This document shows, piece by piece, positions 48,667-60,853 of a stretch of 64,000 nt of DNA. Each line of letters opens with the position of its first letter. The first letter of the stretch is position 1. The notes beneath the pieces were generated by a model that was not told where the DNA came from, made no database searches, and saw only the letters and a list, made by a program, of their open reading frames with translations. The position numbers were made by a program, and so were the translations under genes. Source of the stretch: Dermanyssus gallinae (taxonomy: Eukaryota; Arthropoda; Arachnida; Mesostigmata; Dermanyssidae); assembly GCA_003439945.1 (NCBI GenBank), contig QVRM01006419.1, positions 124,001-188,000 of the forward strand, written 5' to 3'.

Positions 48667-49671
48667 TAAACGTATAGGCCCACTACTCAGCATTCTCTCT
48701 CTCTTTTCTGTGCACTCACTCTGACCAACCCAAGCGTCGCCACCCCAGGACGTCCTAACAGGTTTCAAGGCGCTGCGTCGAGGTGTGGTGGGGTGCCAAG
48801 TCATTTCGTGCTGCTGCCGCCGCTGCGTAGAGTGGGGAACAGCGGCAGGCGCGGCGCAGAGCTGGCTGGTTGGTGCAGTCGACGGCAGCGGCGTCAACGA
48901 GCCAAGGCTTGCCAAGTAGTAAGCTCATCCATCGCTTCATATCAAAGGAAGGGGGAGATGAGAAACTGAGGGATTTGAGATAGGGCAGAAGTAGGTAACG
49001 CCAACGTTAGCAGTAGCGCGCCAGTATATCCAACTTACAGACGGACGGACGGAAGGACGGACCGAACACCGAGGTGAATTCCCGCGAGCAGGTAGAAGTA
49101 GCCAATGCCATGAAGCATGGAGAGGTGTTGTTGTGGTTGTTGTTGGTGTAGGACGCCGTTTTTGTTGTTGTTGTTGCTGTTATTGTAGACCGGACGGACT
49201 TCAAACGCAGCGACTTCACTGGCGGCGGGCCTGTCGATAGTCAAGCCTAGAGGTCTTTCAGTCAGACGTTTAGTGGATGCGCTATATAGCAGGTCACGAA
49301 GAAGACAAACAATCGACACAGACAAAACCTCTCTGACCTCTGATTTATGGCTGACCGAACACCAGGCCAAACTAGATTACCATGACGTGGTTTGCAGGGC
49401 GAACCTAGCTTGAAGAAGTATGCAGGGCGATGATGATGATAATGATAATGATGATGATAATGACGACGTTGTTCATTGTCATTGCTATTCCAATGTTGAT
49501 GACAATAACGACTTGGCACGCTTAGACTTCAGTAAACGTCTGCTGTCTTCAAGGACAGTTGGCGATGGAAACTAGTGGAGAAGCCTATTTTCAATGCACT
49601 TAGAAATTCTGTCGTCGTTGTTGAATTTATGAATTTGCCGCAAAGATCCGATGGAACTTTTTAACCCACTG

Positions 49672-49673
<2 letters not shown>
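48664..49673. other. No recognised gene; TTG and GAT triplets
   Basis: TTG triplets lie at 49126-49182 and GAT/AAT triplets at 49429-49465. No domain is readable. Confidence 0.55.

Positions 49674-49702
<29 letters not shown>
49674..49702. repeat. (TA)n at left border of long-TIR element
   Basis: A TA array whose last TA (49701-49702) is the target duplication of the element. Confidence 0.93.
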
Positions 49703-49705
<3 letters not shown>

Positions 49706-49946
49706 GGTGTTACAGGAATATTTGATCAACGATATATGGAATTGTAGAGCTCGTTAAGGCAAACATTTTTTTCAATGGAACATGGTCTCTAAGAGGCCCT
49801 GTTTCGGAATGAGAGTTAAATTACTACAATTTGTGACATTGGTGTTTTTGCTTGACATAGGAGCATAGAATGTGCTGTTGCGAGACAACCAGGTTTCCTA
49901 GACAGAAGCTAAATACACCGCCGTGTTCGTGAGAAAACTCTGCTTC
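49703..49946 (+). repeat. Left 244-bp terminal inverted repeat
   Basis: Pairs with 50259-50502. Confidence 0.95.
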
Positions 49947-50258
49947 AAAGAACTCATAAGGCCGGTCAGAAGATGCTACATGGTCGCTTAGAAGAGAATT
50001 CGCCAAAATGAAGTTATTTTATTAACCTTCACGCCCAATACCTCAGAATCATTACCTTACGACCAGTTACAGCGCTCTAAACTAACGTATTCAGGCAAAT
50101 GTGCATTTCATGACGATCACGTTGGTACCAAATCTATGTCAATGCGAGCTGTGGTTGCGGAGTAATTACGATTTTTCGGAGGGCATGTCCAAGTTAAGTG
50201 CATGTAAAATGACTGTGTGGCGACGTTCACTACCGCCGACGTGTCGCGCGTCGTCGTC

Positions 50259-50499
50259 GAAGCAGAATTTTCTCACGAACACGGCAGTGTGTTTAGCTTC
50301 TGTCTAGGAAACCTGGTTGTCTCGCAACAGCACATTCTATGCTCCTATGTCGGGCAAAAACACCAATGTCACAAATTGTAGTAATTTAACTCTCATTCCG
50401 AAACAGGGCCTCTTAGAGACCATGTTCCATTGGAAAAAATATTTGCCTTAACGAGCTCTACAATTCCATATATCGTTGATCAAATATTCCTGTAATACC

Positions 50500-50502
<3 letters not shown>
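50259..50502 (-). repeat. Right 244-bp terminal inverted repeat
   Basis: Inverted copy of 49703-49946; the TA array starts directly after it. Confidence 0.95.

Positions 50503-50565
<63 letters not shown>
50503..50565. repeat. (TA)n at right border of long-TIR element
   Basis: A 63-bp TA tract. Together with 49674-49702 it suggests that the element inserted inside one TA array. Confidence 0.95.
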
Positions 50566-50568
<3 letters not shown>

Positions 50569-51640
50569 GCTTTAAGAATGTAGACAGGCAAAACTAGATG
50601 TTGTTCTTTAGCCGAGTTTCTTCGTCTCGATGCAGAAGAAGCCCTAGATCCCTCCGTATACTGGTATCGTCAAGACAAACAAAACTAGTATCATGGAACT
50701 GAGCATGAATGGTTAGTTGCATCATCTATCAAAGTAAGCCTTAAGCAGCAAATAGATGTTGCTTAGGACTTAATTACTAGGAAGCATATCTTCCTATAAT
50801 TGATGCGTTAGCAGTTTTCGCTCACGGAGCAAAAACTGGCGAGTGTCTGTTATGCTGCACAATATTTCAAGCAATATGTTTTTTTTAAGTTGCGTGAATA
50901 ATAAGATATGCAGTATTTTTGTTTTATGAAGTAACTCAGTAGCAACGTACTATTGCATATAAAATGTCGACTGATAACATGCTGGCCGACGCCAACACTG
51001 TTTATGCTATTACATTATTGCATGATAATTGTATACATGTAACTAACTTAGAAAAAAAATAACAGAGAGACTCTAGTATTTGTTTCAGGTTGAAACCTGT
51101 TTAAAATGATGAGATACGAACCTATACAACAAATCAGTACATTTGCAGACTTTTATCTTGTGGCGCCCGCTATGAGCACAACATATGTGCTAAATGGGTA
51201 CAAACGCAGCAGTGCAGCTGATATTTGCTGTTTGCATAAGCAATGCATTGACTGGCGTCAGAAATAATCTACTGCAAGGACAAACACAACAGGAAGAAAC
51301 GATGGTGTTAACAAAACAGCAAGACACCAAAACGGAAAACAGGTACTACAACGATTACAGCTTTAGCTAGTTAGCAACAAAGCATAACAGCTTTGCTATC
51401 GGGGGAAAAGCTGCGGAAGGCGAATAGCACATTATAACATAAGTTCATTGTATTATTTTCTTTAATGAGAATTTAATCATTTTAAAACTAAGTTCCGTTA
51501 AAATCCATAATTGAAATTAACTTCTAATAAGACAGCTTTTATTATTAGCAGGATTAAGATGCCAGCAATCCTTTTAAGCTAGCATACGAGCAACAAAACG
51601 GGCAACCGAAGTTTTCATATACCGAAGCAAGGAAACGTTT
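50566..51640. other. No recognised gene
   Basis: AT-rich; a short perfect palindrome CAGGTTGAAACCTG lies near 51087-51100. Confidence 0.55.
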
Positions 51641-52060
51641 GTTTACTGATTGCCCATTGTCACATCTCTAATAATACGAACCTTATTTTTAATAAAAACC
51701 ACAATCCTCCCCCCGCTCCCCGCGTTTGGAAATGTGTGGCACTCCTTCGAGACCGTGAGAGAAAAGCTCCGTGCTCTACCGGCTCTCATGATCTCGGCTT
51801 GCCCTCAGCTCACAGACCCGAGGGAAACGGCTGGGTTGCCATAACCCCTTGCGCATCCTCATCTCGACCACCCAATGGCTTCTCCGTGCCTCCGTAGCGC
51901 GCGGGGCGAGCATCCTATAGCCGCGTCTTCTCGCGCATAGTAGCGTTTAATAAATAGAGGCCTGCCGCCTATGCGGCGGCATACTTTATCATATAACCGA
52001 CAATGTGTTGTGTGTTGATCTCCTTGCATAGCAATACGTCAAGTTTCTGCGGACCTGGGC
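51641..52060. other. GC-rich block with AATAAA and hairpin
   Basis: A GC-rich patch (51705-51930) is followed by TTTAATAAATAGAGG and a strong hairpin-capable GCCGCCTATGCGGCGGC (about 51967-51983). This layout (regulatory-like block, poly(A) signal, short tail) is compatible with a solo LTR, but no TG...CA ends with a matching target duplication could be found. Confidence 0.25.
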
Positions 52061-53110
52061 CTGGGCGGAGCACGACGAAACCGTATGGTCAATATCGCCG
52101 GTAGAGGTGCTTCGACAGGCTTCGTCTTACCAGACCGCCTTGAAAGCTTGCATGGACTGACGCTTTAAAATCGTTTTTTTTTTGCATTCATTTTGTGTCG
52201 TCTAGCAAGACAACTAGCATTGATCTGCACAGATTTACCCCGCAAAAAAGTGGGTATGCTATAACGCCCAGGTTATGCTAAAAGTGAAATTGCTACGCGA
52301 CTTCTTCTCTACCGAATGACAATCTCATGCATCAAACAATCGAGATTATAAACGGGTGTATTTATTATAGTGTAATGAGCTAATCAGACAACGCCAGCGT
52401 GCCAAAAATATGATGTGCCCTAGAGACATCAAGAACCGCCTGAATGGTGAATAATAGTAACAAAAACCACGAGTTTTTTTGGTGCAACCAAAGCAATGGG
52501 TAGCAGAATAAGCTGTACCGATACCTTTGGTGTTGGGCTAAAATAACGCTTGTAAAAGCGAAAACAGCGATGATTCACCATCGATTTAGTATTTTAGTAA
52601 GTTGATTTTACCAACCTTGCCTGAAAAATACTTTGTCCTGGTACAACCTTAAGAAGTCTAGAGAAGTTATGTCCTTAACAAATGTCATTCTACACCGCCG
52701 TTGGACGTCTAATGGCACTCCGCGGGCGCTATATTATTGCTGTGCGAATGGTGAATGCAAGTGCAGAATGCATACATTGCTTATACAATTCGTAAGAGCA
52801 AGTTTACGGCGGTTAACGGCGGTGCCCTTAAGAATTCTATAAACAATTGCATAATCGGTGCCCGCGAATGAGTTCTCCGTCGGCGTTAAGTTTCTCCCGC
52901 CCAATCGAGACTTTTCCGCACGATTGTCTATTCCGCTAGTTCCAGCCGCCAGCGACAGACGGTGACTGCCTACCTAATTTTAAGGCCTTATGATCCTGAT
53001 GATTACAGCAATTTATTTGCTGCGCCCTTTGTTTAATGACGCTCTCGACAATATTCTGCCTAAAGGCCGGACCTAAAAACGGTGCCAGCAAGCATACTGC
53101 GGGTTACCCG
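52061..53110. other. No recognised gene
   Basis: AT-rich to mixed composition. The frame 52633-52842 (+) carries no motif. Confidence 0.5.
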
Positions 53111-53112
53111 TA

Positions 53113-53150
<38 letters not shown>
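53111..53150. repeat. (TC)n-(TA)n microsatellite
   Basis: A TC run (53112-53125) passes directly into a TA run (53126-53150). Confidence 0.95.
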
Positions 53151-54252
53151 CATTACTCTACCTGACTGAAGCTGCCACAGTCAATTATTTATTCTGATGC
53201 CATCAGCAGCATTTGCGAACGTGAGAGCACTAGCGTCAAAGACGATTGTGCTGCCCGTGGCAATACGACGACTGGTTGTTCACCTCGTTCGCGTCTGCGC
53301 TACTGTTATTGTGCACGAAAGACGGGCCACGGATGCTCTAAGTGGCGTCGGCCGAGCACTCTCATCAAGCAGCTAATTAGCCAGACTGCTAAAGAAAGCC
53401 GGCGTTGAGATACTCTACCCGAGGCAATAGAGAGTCCAGCTACACGTCAGACGTAATCCGTCCACGAAGACTGACGTTTGCTTCGGGCCAACAACAAATC
53501 AAACAAAGGTAAAGCATGTCATTGTTGCGCCCTCGCGGTCGTTAGTGCTATACGTTCTTTACACAGGATTTCTGAATAATCGTGTTACCTCTCTGGCTTG
53601 GCACCTCTGTATGTTCAGGTACAGTGCGTCGACGTTCTGCAGCCGAATTGCCTGTCCTGGAACAATGGTCAAACAATATTTCGCCTGCAATGTACAGAAG
53701 CAGCTTGCATTATACAATACAAAGTCTTATATTCAATGGACTGCTTTATAGTGAAGCCAGCCTTCTAACCAACTCTGTTATTGAGGGCCTGTTCTGTTTG
53801 TCAACTAAAGTTGGCGTCCAGTTAACCTTTTGTACTAACCACATTCCGGTTAGGATTTGCGTGCTTAAGTTGTTTTCTAACTTAGGACTTAACCGAGATA
53901 ACGAATGCCCAAGCTTACAACAATCAAAATAATAATAGCAGTATATGACGTATAAGATAAGAGAGAAATTTTGCATATGGCAAAGAAAACATATGATTTA
54001 GCAAAATATACAAAAAATAGAATATTTTGAAGAAAGGCACTAACATTAGGGAAATGGTCATTCAACATCTGGATTATATTTAGACATCTAGGTTTCCTTT
54101 TTCTGTTTACTGTTTTGGCCCTAACTAAAAAAAGTCCGCTTTAGGCTTTTACCTGAATCATGTGCAAATTACTGGCAAGACATCTCTGTTCGAATGGTGC
54201 TCGAATTGTTTGTCAGGCTACAGCTTACACAGCAGACCAGGATATGTTGAAC

Positions 54253-54255
<3 letters not shown>
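53151..54255. other. No confident gene
   Basis: One + frame reads CYCARKTGHGCSKW near 53306-53347, loosely zinc-knuckle-like but with wrong spacing. The frame 53582-53932 (+, 116 codons) is unrecognised. Confidence 0.35.

Positions 54256-54290
<35 letters not shown>
54256..54290. repeat. (TA)n microsatellite
   Basis: A 34-bp TA tract; a second interrupted ATATATGTATGTATATA tract follows at 54342-54372. Confidence 0.93.
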
Positions 54291-54291
<1 letters not shown>

Positions 54292-54421
54292 TATTGTTGA
54301 ACTAAATTTTCCCACTCTTAATGATTAATCACATTCAATACATATATGTATGTATATATATATACATATATATTTCATATAGTTAACTAAAAAATATTTT
54401 AGTGGAGAGTTAAAAAAAATA

Positions 54422-54578
54422 TTTTTATTCAAAGTAAAATTTTCTTAAAACGTAGAGAGCTATACTATGTGACGGGGCAGACAAAACCCTCGAATATTAC
54501 TTTTATTAATGAAAGTTTAAGTTTATCCAAATCTAGAGAGCTTATACTACGTGAGGGGCAGACAAAACTCTCGAAATA
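54422..54578. repeat. Two-copy tandem duplication, about 80-bp unit
   Basis: The best-conserved part is (T)AGAGAGCT(T)ATACTA(T/C)GTGA(C)GGGGCAGACAAAAC(C/T)CTCGAA, at 54454-54494 and 54534-54575. The preceding roughly 35 bp also align more loosely. Confidence 0.8.
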
Positions 54579-56089
54579 CCAGCCCTGGCATTGCAAAGGT
54601 TTCGTGGCTTCCAGGTTGACAGCACCGGCCAGATACCAGCCATATCGTAAAGTATGATGTCCCATCTCCTGTTTCTTTCTGCGATTTGTCAGCCTCGAGC
54701 GACCGCCCAAACTACGCGCACTGAAGAGATCTCGAAATCGACAGACACAAAGCAATCGGGCAGGCTTTGCTTTGGGACTATTGCAATGAACGCGACAATT
54801 TCCTTCGCTGCTGACTGATTCACGGCCGGCTGGCCGTAGATTATCGCAGAGACTGCGTAGAGCAGGGCCGCGGTATGCCGGCCCGGCCAGCTCAATATTC
54901 TTCAACTCTTTCGTCGGCGGTAGCAGTGATGGGGATTTGACTAGTGGCGATTTTGTGTGGGGGGGATTAGACTAGTTGCCAACAACGTTTGACAAATACC
55001 AAATACCGACCACCGACGTATCTTCCCCCCCCCCCCCCCGTCCTGTCGACGAGGTTTCCCTCATTCACAGCGTAGCTCTCGAGGTGCTCTGTGACCCTCC
55101 GCACTACTGGCACTTATTGGCTGGCTCGCGCCGACGCTGGTACGGAATGGCAGGCTGGTACGAAATCGGGCAACGCAGGCTTTTCGTATCGCCGCCGCCG
55201 CCCCCCCCCCCCCCCCCGATTCGTGGTGTAGTCGGAGAGCGCAATGACCTTCGCAAAGACGACGACGGTCGACGCGCTATACGAGGACGGACGGCTGCCG
55301 CCCGAACGCCAGCACAACACACAGTGGAGGGCCGTGTGGGGGGTCTCATAGTCGTTGCGAAAAATGGCTGTCGCCTCCAGCTGGACTTAAGCGCCCTTTA
55401 GACGGGTCGTCCCCCGCACGTGGACGGACAAGGCCGCCGACATCACTTCAGGCTTCTGCTGCTGCAAGTGACACGCGAGTGATGGGTGCGGCGCAACACG
55501 TTTAGGATCGTAGATCGTGCCCTAGAATGGGGGCCCGAGCCCAATGCCAGCCCAATTGGGCTCGCCGCTGCCCTTCGAAGCTGTCGACGTGTCCCACTGG
55601 CTGGAGATGATTTGGCCAACGTCGTTGCCGCAGCTTGGCCTTCTGCACTCGCACTCGTGTAGCAAGCAAGAACAACGTACAACACAGTTAGGTCGAAAAT
55701 GCCTAGTAGCCGAGGCAGTAATGCGTTTTCGCCATTCTGACATGTGAAGGTCACCGCCGGGGACAAGGACGACGCGGTAGACAAGGTGCTGGTGCTCATA
55801 CATAGGTCATTGCTTTGTGATGAAAGAAAAAAAGTAAGCAATGCAATGGCAACATGTAACATGTAATCGACAAGATATTTGTCTCCTATCATACTCGGTA
55901 GGTGTGTGTTCGTGGCTGCGCATAGTACACACGGTTGAAGCAATCTTACAAAATGTAGCGTTGCTCAGCATAACTGCATGAGGGCATATCTATAACCCAA
56001 TTTAGACGAAATCAGTCTAACCTTGCGTATGCAAAAAGTGGTTTACATCGTTATTTGAAATTTGGAAGCCCTTTCCGCGCCAGTGTATT

Positions 56090-56091
<2 letters not shown>
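54579..56091. other. GC-rich stretch with two poly-C runs; no gene assigned
   Basis: Runs of 15 C (55025-55039) and 17 C (55201-55217) lie 160 bp apart in CpG-rich DNA. Frames 54976-55401 (+) and 55443-55943 (minus, 166 codons) are open but unrecognised and overlap frames on the other strand. Confidence 0.45.

Positions 56092-56128
<37 letters not shown>
56092..56128. repeat. (TA)n microsatellite
   Basis: A 37-bp TA tract after GTATTTGA. Confidence 0.95.
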
Positions 56129-56130
<2 letters not shown>

Positions 56131-59100
56131 GCTCACCATAGACGAGTCAGGCGATGAGTGCCAACTCCTAGACCGTTTCCGCTTGTGTGCGTACGTATTT
56201 TATACTAACAGCCGATACTCGAAGAGGAGTAATAGAAGACCTTAGTAACTTAGTTCTCACCAACTAGTGATCTAATCTTGCCTACAGCTATTAGATGTCA
56301 TTACATTATTAGGGTTAGTTCTACAGCTGTTCACGTTGCTGGCTTTGCCAGCGTTGCAAGCTCACCGGGACTAGAGGGCAGACAAAAACGCAGTCTCTAT
56401 TTGAACTCAAAAACGAGAGACAATCGCGAGATACCGACGGAGATTAGAACGACAAAACTTCAGCCTGCACCGCAGGAAAGGTGAGAGGTTGGAAAGATGA
56501 GTCGGCTCCCACCGGAATGACAAAAACCAAAGCCCGCGTCACTATCGGAGGGAGCAATCGTTAGTCACTGGCAAAGACGGTACCGATCTGCGCCAAGAAG
56601 TGGCATTGTCTTTTCTAGCACAGTGCTCCAAAACATACCGAAAATGGGGTACGCAAAATCGATACAACAAATCAGCAGTTAAACTAGTGGAATCAACGAT
56701 CAGAACATATAGCATAGCAAAACGCGGCCGGTTCTGCTCCAGAGCACGCAAGAACACAGCAGCGGATAACTGTTTTAGAACTCGGACAAATATTACTAAA
56801 GAACAAAGAGGTGGCCCGTTCAGAGATGGGAAAGAAGAGTTCTAACAAGGAAAGGCGCTTACGCGGCTGGATCCTACTTTCTAAAAACGATAAAAATGCC
56901 TGTGTGGTAAAGGGTCAGACCCCATTGCTATGCCCACAACAGCCTTAAAGCCGGTTGAAAATCGCGAATCAGTCATGCTATTGGAGAAGAAACAACTTTT
57001 CTCTATAACGTCGTGCCGACATACGGCTACTTTGAGAGAAGTTCGTCCACATACACACTAGTTAAAACTGTGGCATGAAACCTGCAAGAATAGAGCACGT
57101 TGTTCGGGACTCAACACAACTCTACTAGGGGTATGAATTCGACCGACGACGAATCGGCAACAGTCACGATGCCCTAGAATCTAGGGAAGCAAAACTAGAA
57201 TCATTTACTATGCGCATTGGCTCTCTGTTAGATGAGGTGCTGAGGTCATGCCTCTGACTGCGAGGGCCTGAACAGAATAAAAGCCTTAGGAGGCACACTC
57301 GTATAGGCCACCTCATCATCACTGCTTCCACAGTTTTCTTGTCTGACTGGGACATTAAATAAGTAGTTCTTTACTGCCATAAAGAAGGCTCACTACAAGG
57401 CGACCTGCAGTAGGGGGCTTCTAACGTCAAGCAGGCATGAGGTGACAGACTGTAGTAGTAACAAGTAGATCTCACCGTACTGCGTGCGAATAGGTATGAG
57501 TGCGCTGGCTGTCCTCCACCACTCGCCGTGATCTAACTAGCTTTACGATCCATGAAAGATTCTCGTCCGGAAACGTGCCCAAGATCTCGAGGCAACCTAA
57601 TATTACCTTAATATTCATTATGGAAACCTGCACAGACACACACAGCCGTGCATACACACGTACCCACAACTGTAAAGAAAAGAGCGCATTCATGCCTATA
57701 AACCGCAATGACCGGCGTGCAATGCGATGCGCCGTCCTGATAGGTGTAAGGTTACGGGAGCCGTAATCTTTGTCGGTACTCTGTGTTCTAATCGACGCTG
57801 TTACGACAGCGATTCGAGCCATGAGCTTATACAAAATCGTCTCTTCGGCAGCGACATTCTGTTCTCGTATTGCGACTTTCGCGATTGTTTTGTTCGGGAC
57901 GTCTTTATCTGTATTCAAAACTGCAGCTGCAGCAGCAGCAACAACATGCACCCACCAAAAGCACAGACAGCGGCCAATCTTGACCCGATGACGACAGGTC
58001 ATCGTCCAGCGGACACCAAATGAGGGCGCGCGAGAGAGAGAGAGATAGTGAGAAATGGCAAAAATCAACATCTTTAGGCAAAACTACGCATCAAGGCTGA
58101 ATACGCATCAGGACGAACGATGTTAATACGCACCTAAGCAAGTAAATAAAGCTGGATCGTTTTTGGCGATGCCGACGTTGATGTCGGGCGCGCTGTGCAG
58201 AGAACACAAGCACGTAGGTCAACGGTAGTATAGTATGACAAAAGACGCAGCTGGCTTCCGTCTTCCCTCACAGCGGGCCAGCTGCGTCAGATACGCTTAT
58301 AATAATTATTTCGATGCGAAAGGGGGCCAAGCGCCCAGAGAAAAACGAAAACCATTCTACTGCGCCATGCGATAAGATTAGAAGGCTTAAAGGTAAGATT
58401 ACTAGGTATAATGGCTTGATTGAAAAGCAGAGAATGAAGGCTCCCGGGAAGACTGAACTTGCGAGCATGCAACGACTATTTTCAAAGTATTTTCAATCAG
58501 TGGGTCGTATAGACACGGTATGGTGAGCTGCGGTGGCTGTTGTTAATCTGTAAGAGACACAAGCATGGTTAGAAAATTGTGCGCTCTAGAGATAGAGGGC
58601 GTTGGAAATTGCTTGTTAAGTTAAATATGGGTGACAAAACGGACACGTCTAACTAAGGCCTGGGAGCGGTATTACTTTTAAAAAAAGAGGAGAAATGGAA
58701 AAAAGAAAGTTCTGGCGTGCGCACTAGCTGTCTTTAGAAGATGGCACTAAATGTGTCGCTCTTGCTTTGGGGTCCAAAACAATCCTCGGCTGAGAGAAGA
58801 ATCACTAAAACGATAAGACCCATGACATGCCGCCCGTGCAAAAGAAAGGATACGCATCGCCGGAAAGAAGAGAGAAAAAATGGAGAAAGGGACCGCCAGT
58901 CGCAGCAGAGAACCTCGACCTGCACGGCATAGCAAAGCAAGAAGTAAACCTGATGATAAAACGACCGGGTCGCCGTCAAACCGAACGATAAGGTCGCTTA
59001 GAAAACCCTGAGACCCAGACGAGTTTGTCATAGAGTAATCTAAGGAGGAAAACGTCATTGTGACGTCATTCTATAAAACGTAGAAGAAACACCAAATGAT

Positions 59101-60853
59101 GAATACGTCAACATAAACACTTCCGGCCATGAGTTTACACTACCGAGTGAAGGAGCCGGCACTAAGCTGACATTTTAAGTGCGGGCCTATATAAACGGGA
59201 GTACATGTCAAATTGCATAAACGGTGGAGTTACTGAATCTAGTCGGCATAGCATGTGAACAGAGCCGAACCGCTTCTTGCTGTACCGATGTCAGCGCTAA
59301 ACGTATTGGGACTCAAGCTCAGAGATGCTTAGATGAGGTGCGGTATGACATTAAGCCGTTTGAAGGCACCTGAGACTTCGGATTCAGCTCCGGCAGTTGA
59401 CAGAGACTTTGCTAGACGCCATTTCAGTTTGTGTTGGTGTACCTTAGTTTGCGTACATCTGTCGTCACCATCATGTGTCGGCATGAGCTTCAACCTTCAG
59501 ACGCAGGCGTGCACAAGAGCTTGCAGATTGTTGTTGACCAGCTGATTTAACAAATATGTACAACGGGTTTTTCTGCTGTTCGCCTAGCCAAATGCAACCC
59601 ATGCCGGTGCGCTTTCTGCCACAATTTGCAACGTAAACTCAGCTCCTAGTTGCCACCGTCGAAAGGGCCCAATACGGGAATGGAGCGGGGCATCGCCAAG
59701 CTGTTGGCTACCAACTCATGACAGGGGTCGACTAGGAAACGATGAAATGACAGGGAAGCTGGCCAGGCAGAGAAAAGAAACACACCACCTGCTCGTCCTG
59801 TTCGACCACATCAGCTGCCATAACGTTACTACTGTGTATCTATCCACCTGGCTACCAACCAAATAAGAGGTAGCGACGGCTGCGGCAGCAGCAGGCGTAG
59901 GCGAGGCGAGTTGTCTTGGAAGTGCTTGATTATACCGAGCTGACTCGGCCAATGCTTGGTTGGCTGCGGTATTGTTTGATTGAACGGCCACCCGTGGAGG
60001 AAGTTGGTACTTCGTCTTCCTCCAGCGCTTCTTACTGCTTCTCCCGCTGAGCCCACGATGCTCACTCGGCACATTTTTCACTGGCGTGCCTATCTACTCC
60101 TTAGCCTATCACGGTGGTACCCTCTGCACTGCACGAGTGCCCCATTGCCTGCTCTGCACCTCTGACGACGGCCCTACCTGAAGCTTCTCACACCAGTCCA
60201 GCAGCAGCAGCCCTTAACTTTCAGGCTCCTCCTTTAGGTGGCGAGGTGTTTGACCCAACCGAATTTGTTAGCGGTAATGAAGGTGCCGGCTGTGGTAATA
60301 TAACTGTTTGCGCTTGGCGTACTTCAAAACAAGATACCCAAAACGTCAACCTCTAACTTCCTCAACAAATCGAAGCGCTCAAACACGATTGGAGAAGTCT
60401 AGGCACGCAAAATATTACAGCTGTGTATCGTTAGGCGTATATACGCGTATATAGGCGTATGTATGCGCACCGAATGCACATGCCATTTTATTGTGGCAGC
60501 GTGGCTCGGGCAGCTAGCACGCAATACTTACTTGGCTTCGGCTGTGTGTTGTTCAATGGCTGATTTTATGCTAGGTGCGGGGATGTATTTCTTGTATTCG
60601 AACATGTAACGAGTGTATTGTAAACTTACTGATAAAAAAGATGACACACTTTAGTGGCGCACTTGGGTTCTGGACTTTGTCGTTCCATGCTGTTACATAG
60701 ATTTGTTGTTGAAAAAGGGTCCACTTAAAAGTGGACGAAACCTACTTGAGCTACTCCTGGAAGCTTGCGTGCTGTCAGAGCATAACAATGATGATAATGA
60801 TGATGATGATGATATATATATATATAAGCTGTATTAAGCTGTTAGTAGTCAAG
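56129..60853. other. 4.7 kb without recognisable gene
   Basis: The longest frame of the window (57472-58071, minus, 199 codons) lies here. It has basic, Val/Ala-rich and hydrophobic patches but no family signature. The minus frame 59716-60081 has a basic start (SSKKRWRKTKYQ) and an Ala-rich centre, also unrecognised. Minor repeats are (GA)n at 58031-58048 and (GAT)n-(TA)n at 60788-60826. Confidence 0.4.

Larger units (their letters stand above)
49703..50502. mobile_element. 800-bp MITE/non-autonomous DNA transposon with 244-bp TIRs
   Basis: Arms 49703-49946 and 50259-50502 are inverted copies, differing at about 8 of 244 positions by my count (about 97%). The termini read CAGGGTGTTACAGGAATA and, inverted, CAGGGTATTACAGGAATA. 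TA flanks both ends, as in Tc1/mariner-type elements. The 312-bp centre has no transposase frame; it includes a GACGTGTCGCGCGTCGTCGTCG-like CpG-rich patch at its right edge. Arm similarity this high implies recent activity or gene conversion between arms. It needs a transposase supplied elsewhere. Confidence 0.93.

Noticed and set aside
53306..53347. Zinc knuckle CYCARKTGHGC
   Set aside because: Spacing does not fit C-x2-C-x4-H-x4-C and no neighbouring Gag sequence is readable.
57472..58071. Longest frame in the window (199 codons, minus)
   Set aside because: No recognisable domain or splice context, and overlapping + strand frames cover the same DNA; a length like this is expected about once by chance in 64 kb.
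59716..60081. Minus-strand frame with SSKKRWRKTKYQ and an alanine run as a possible host exon
   Set aside because: No homology that I can name and no convincing splice acceptor/donor pair.
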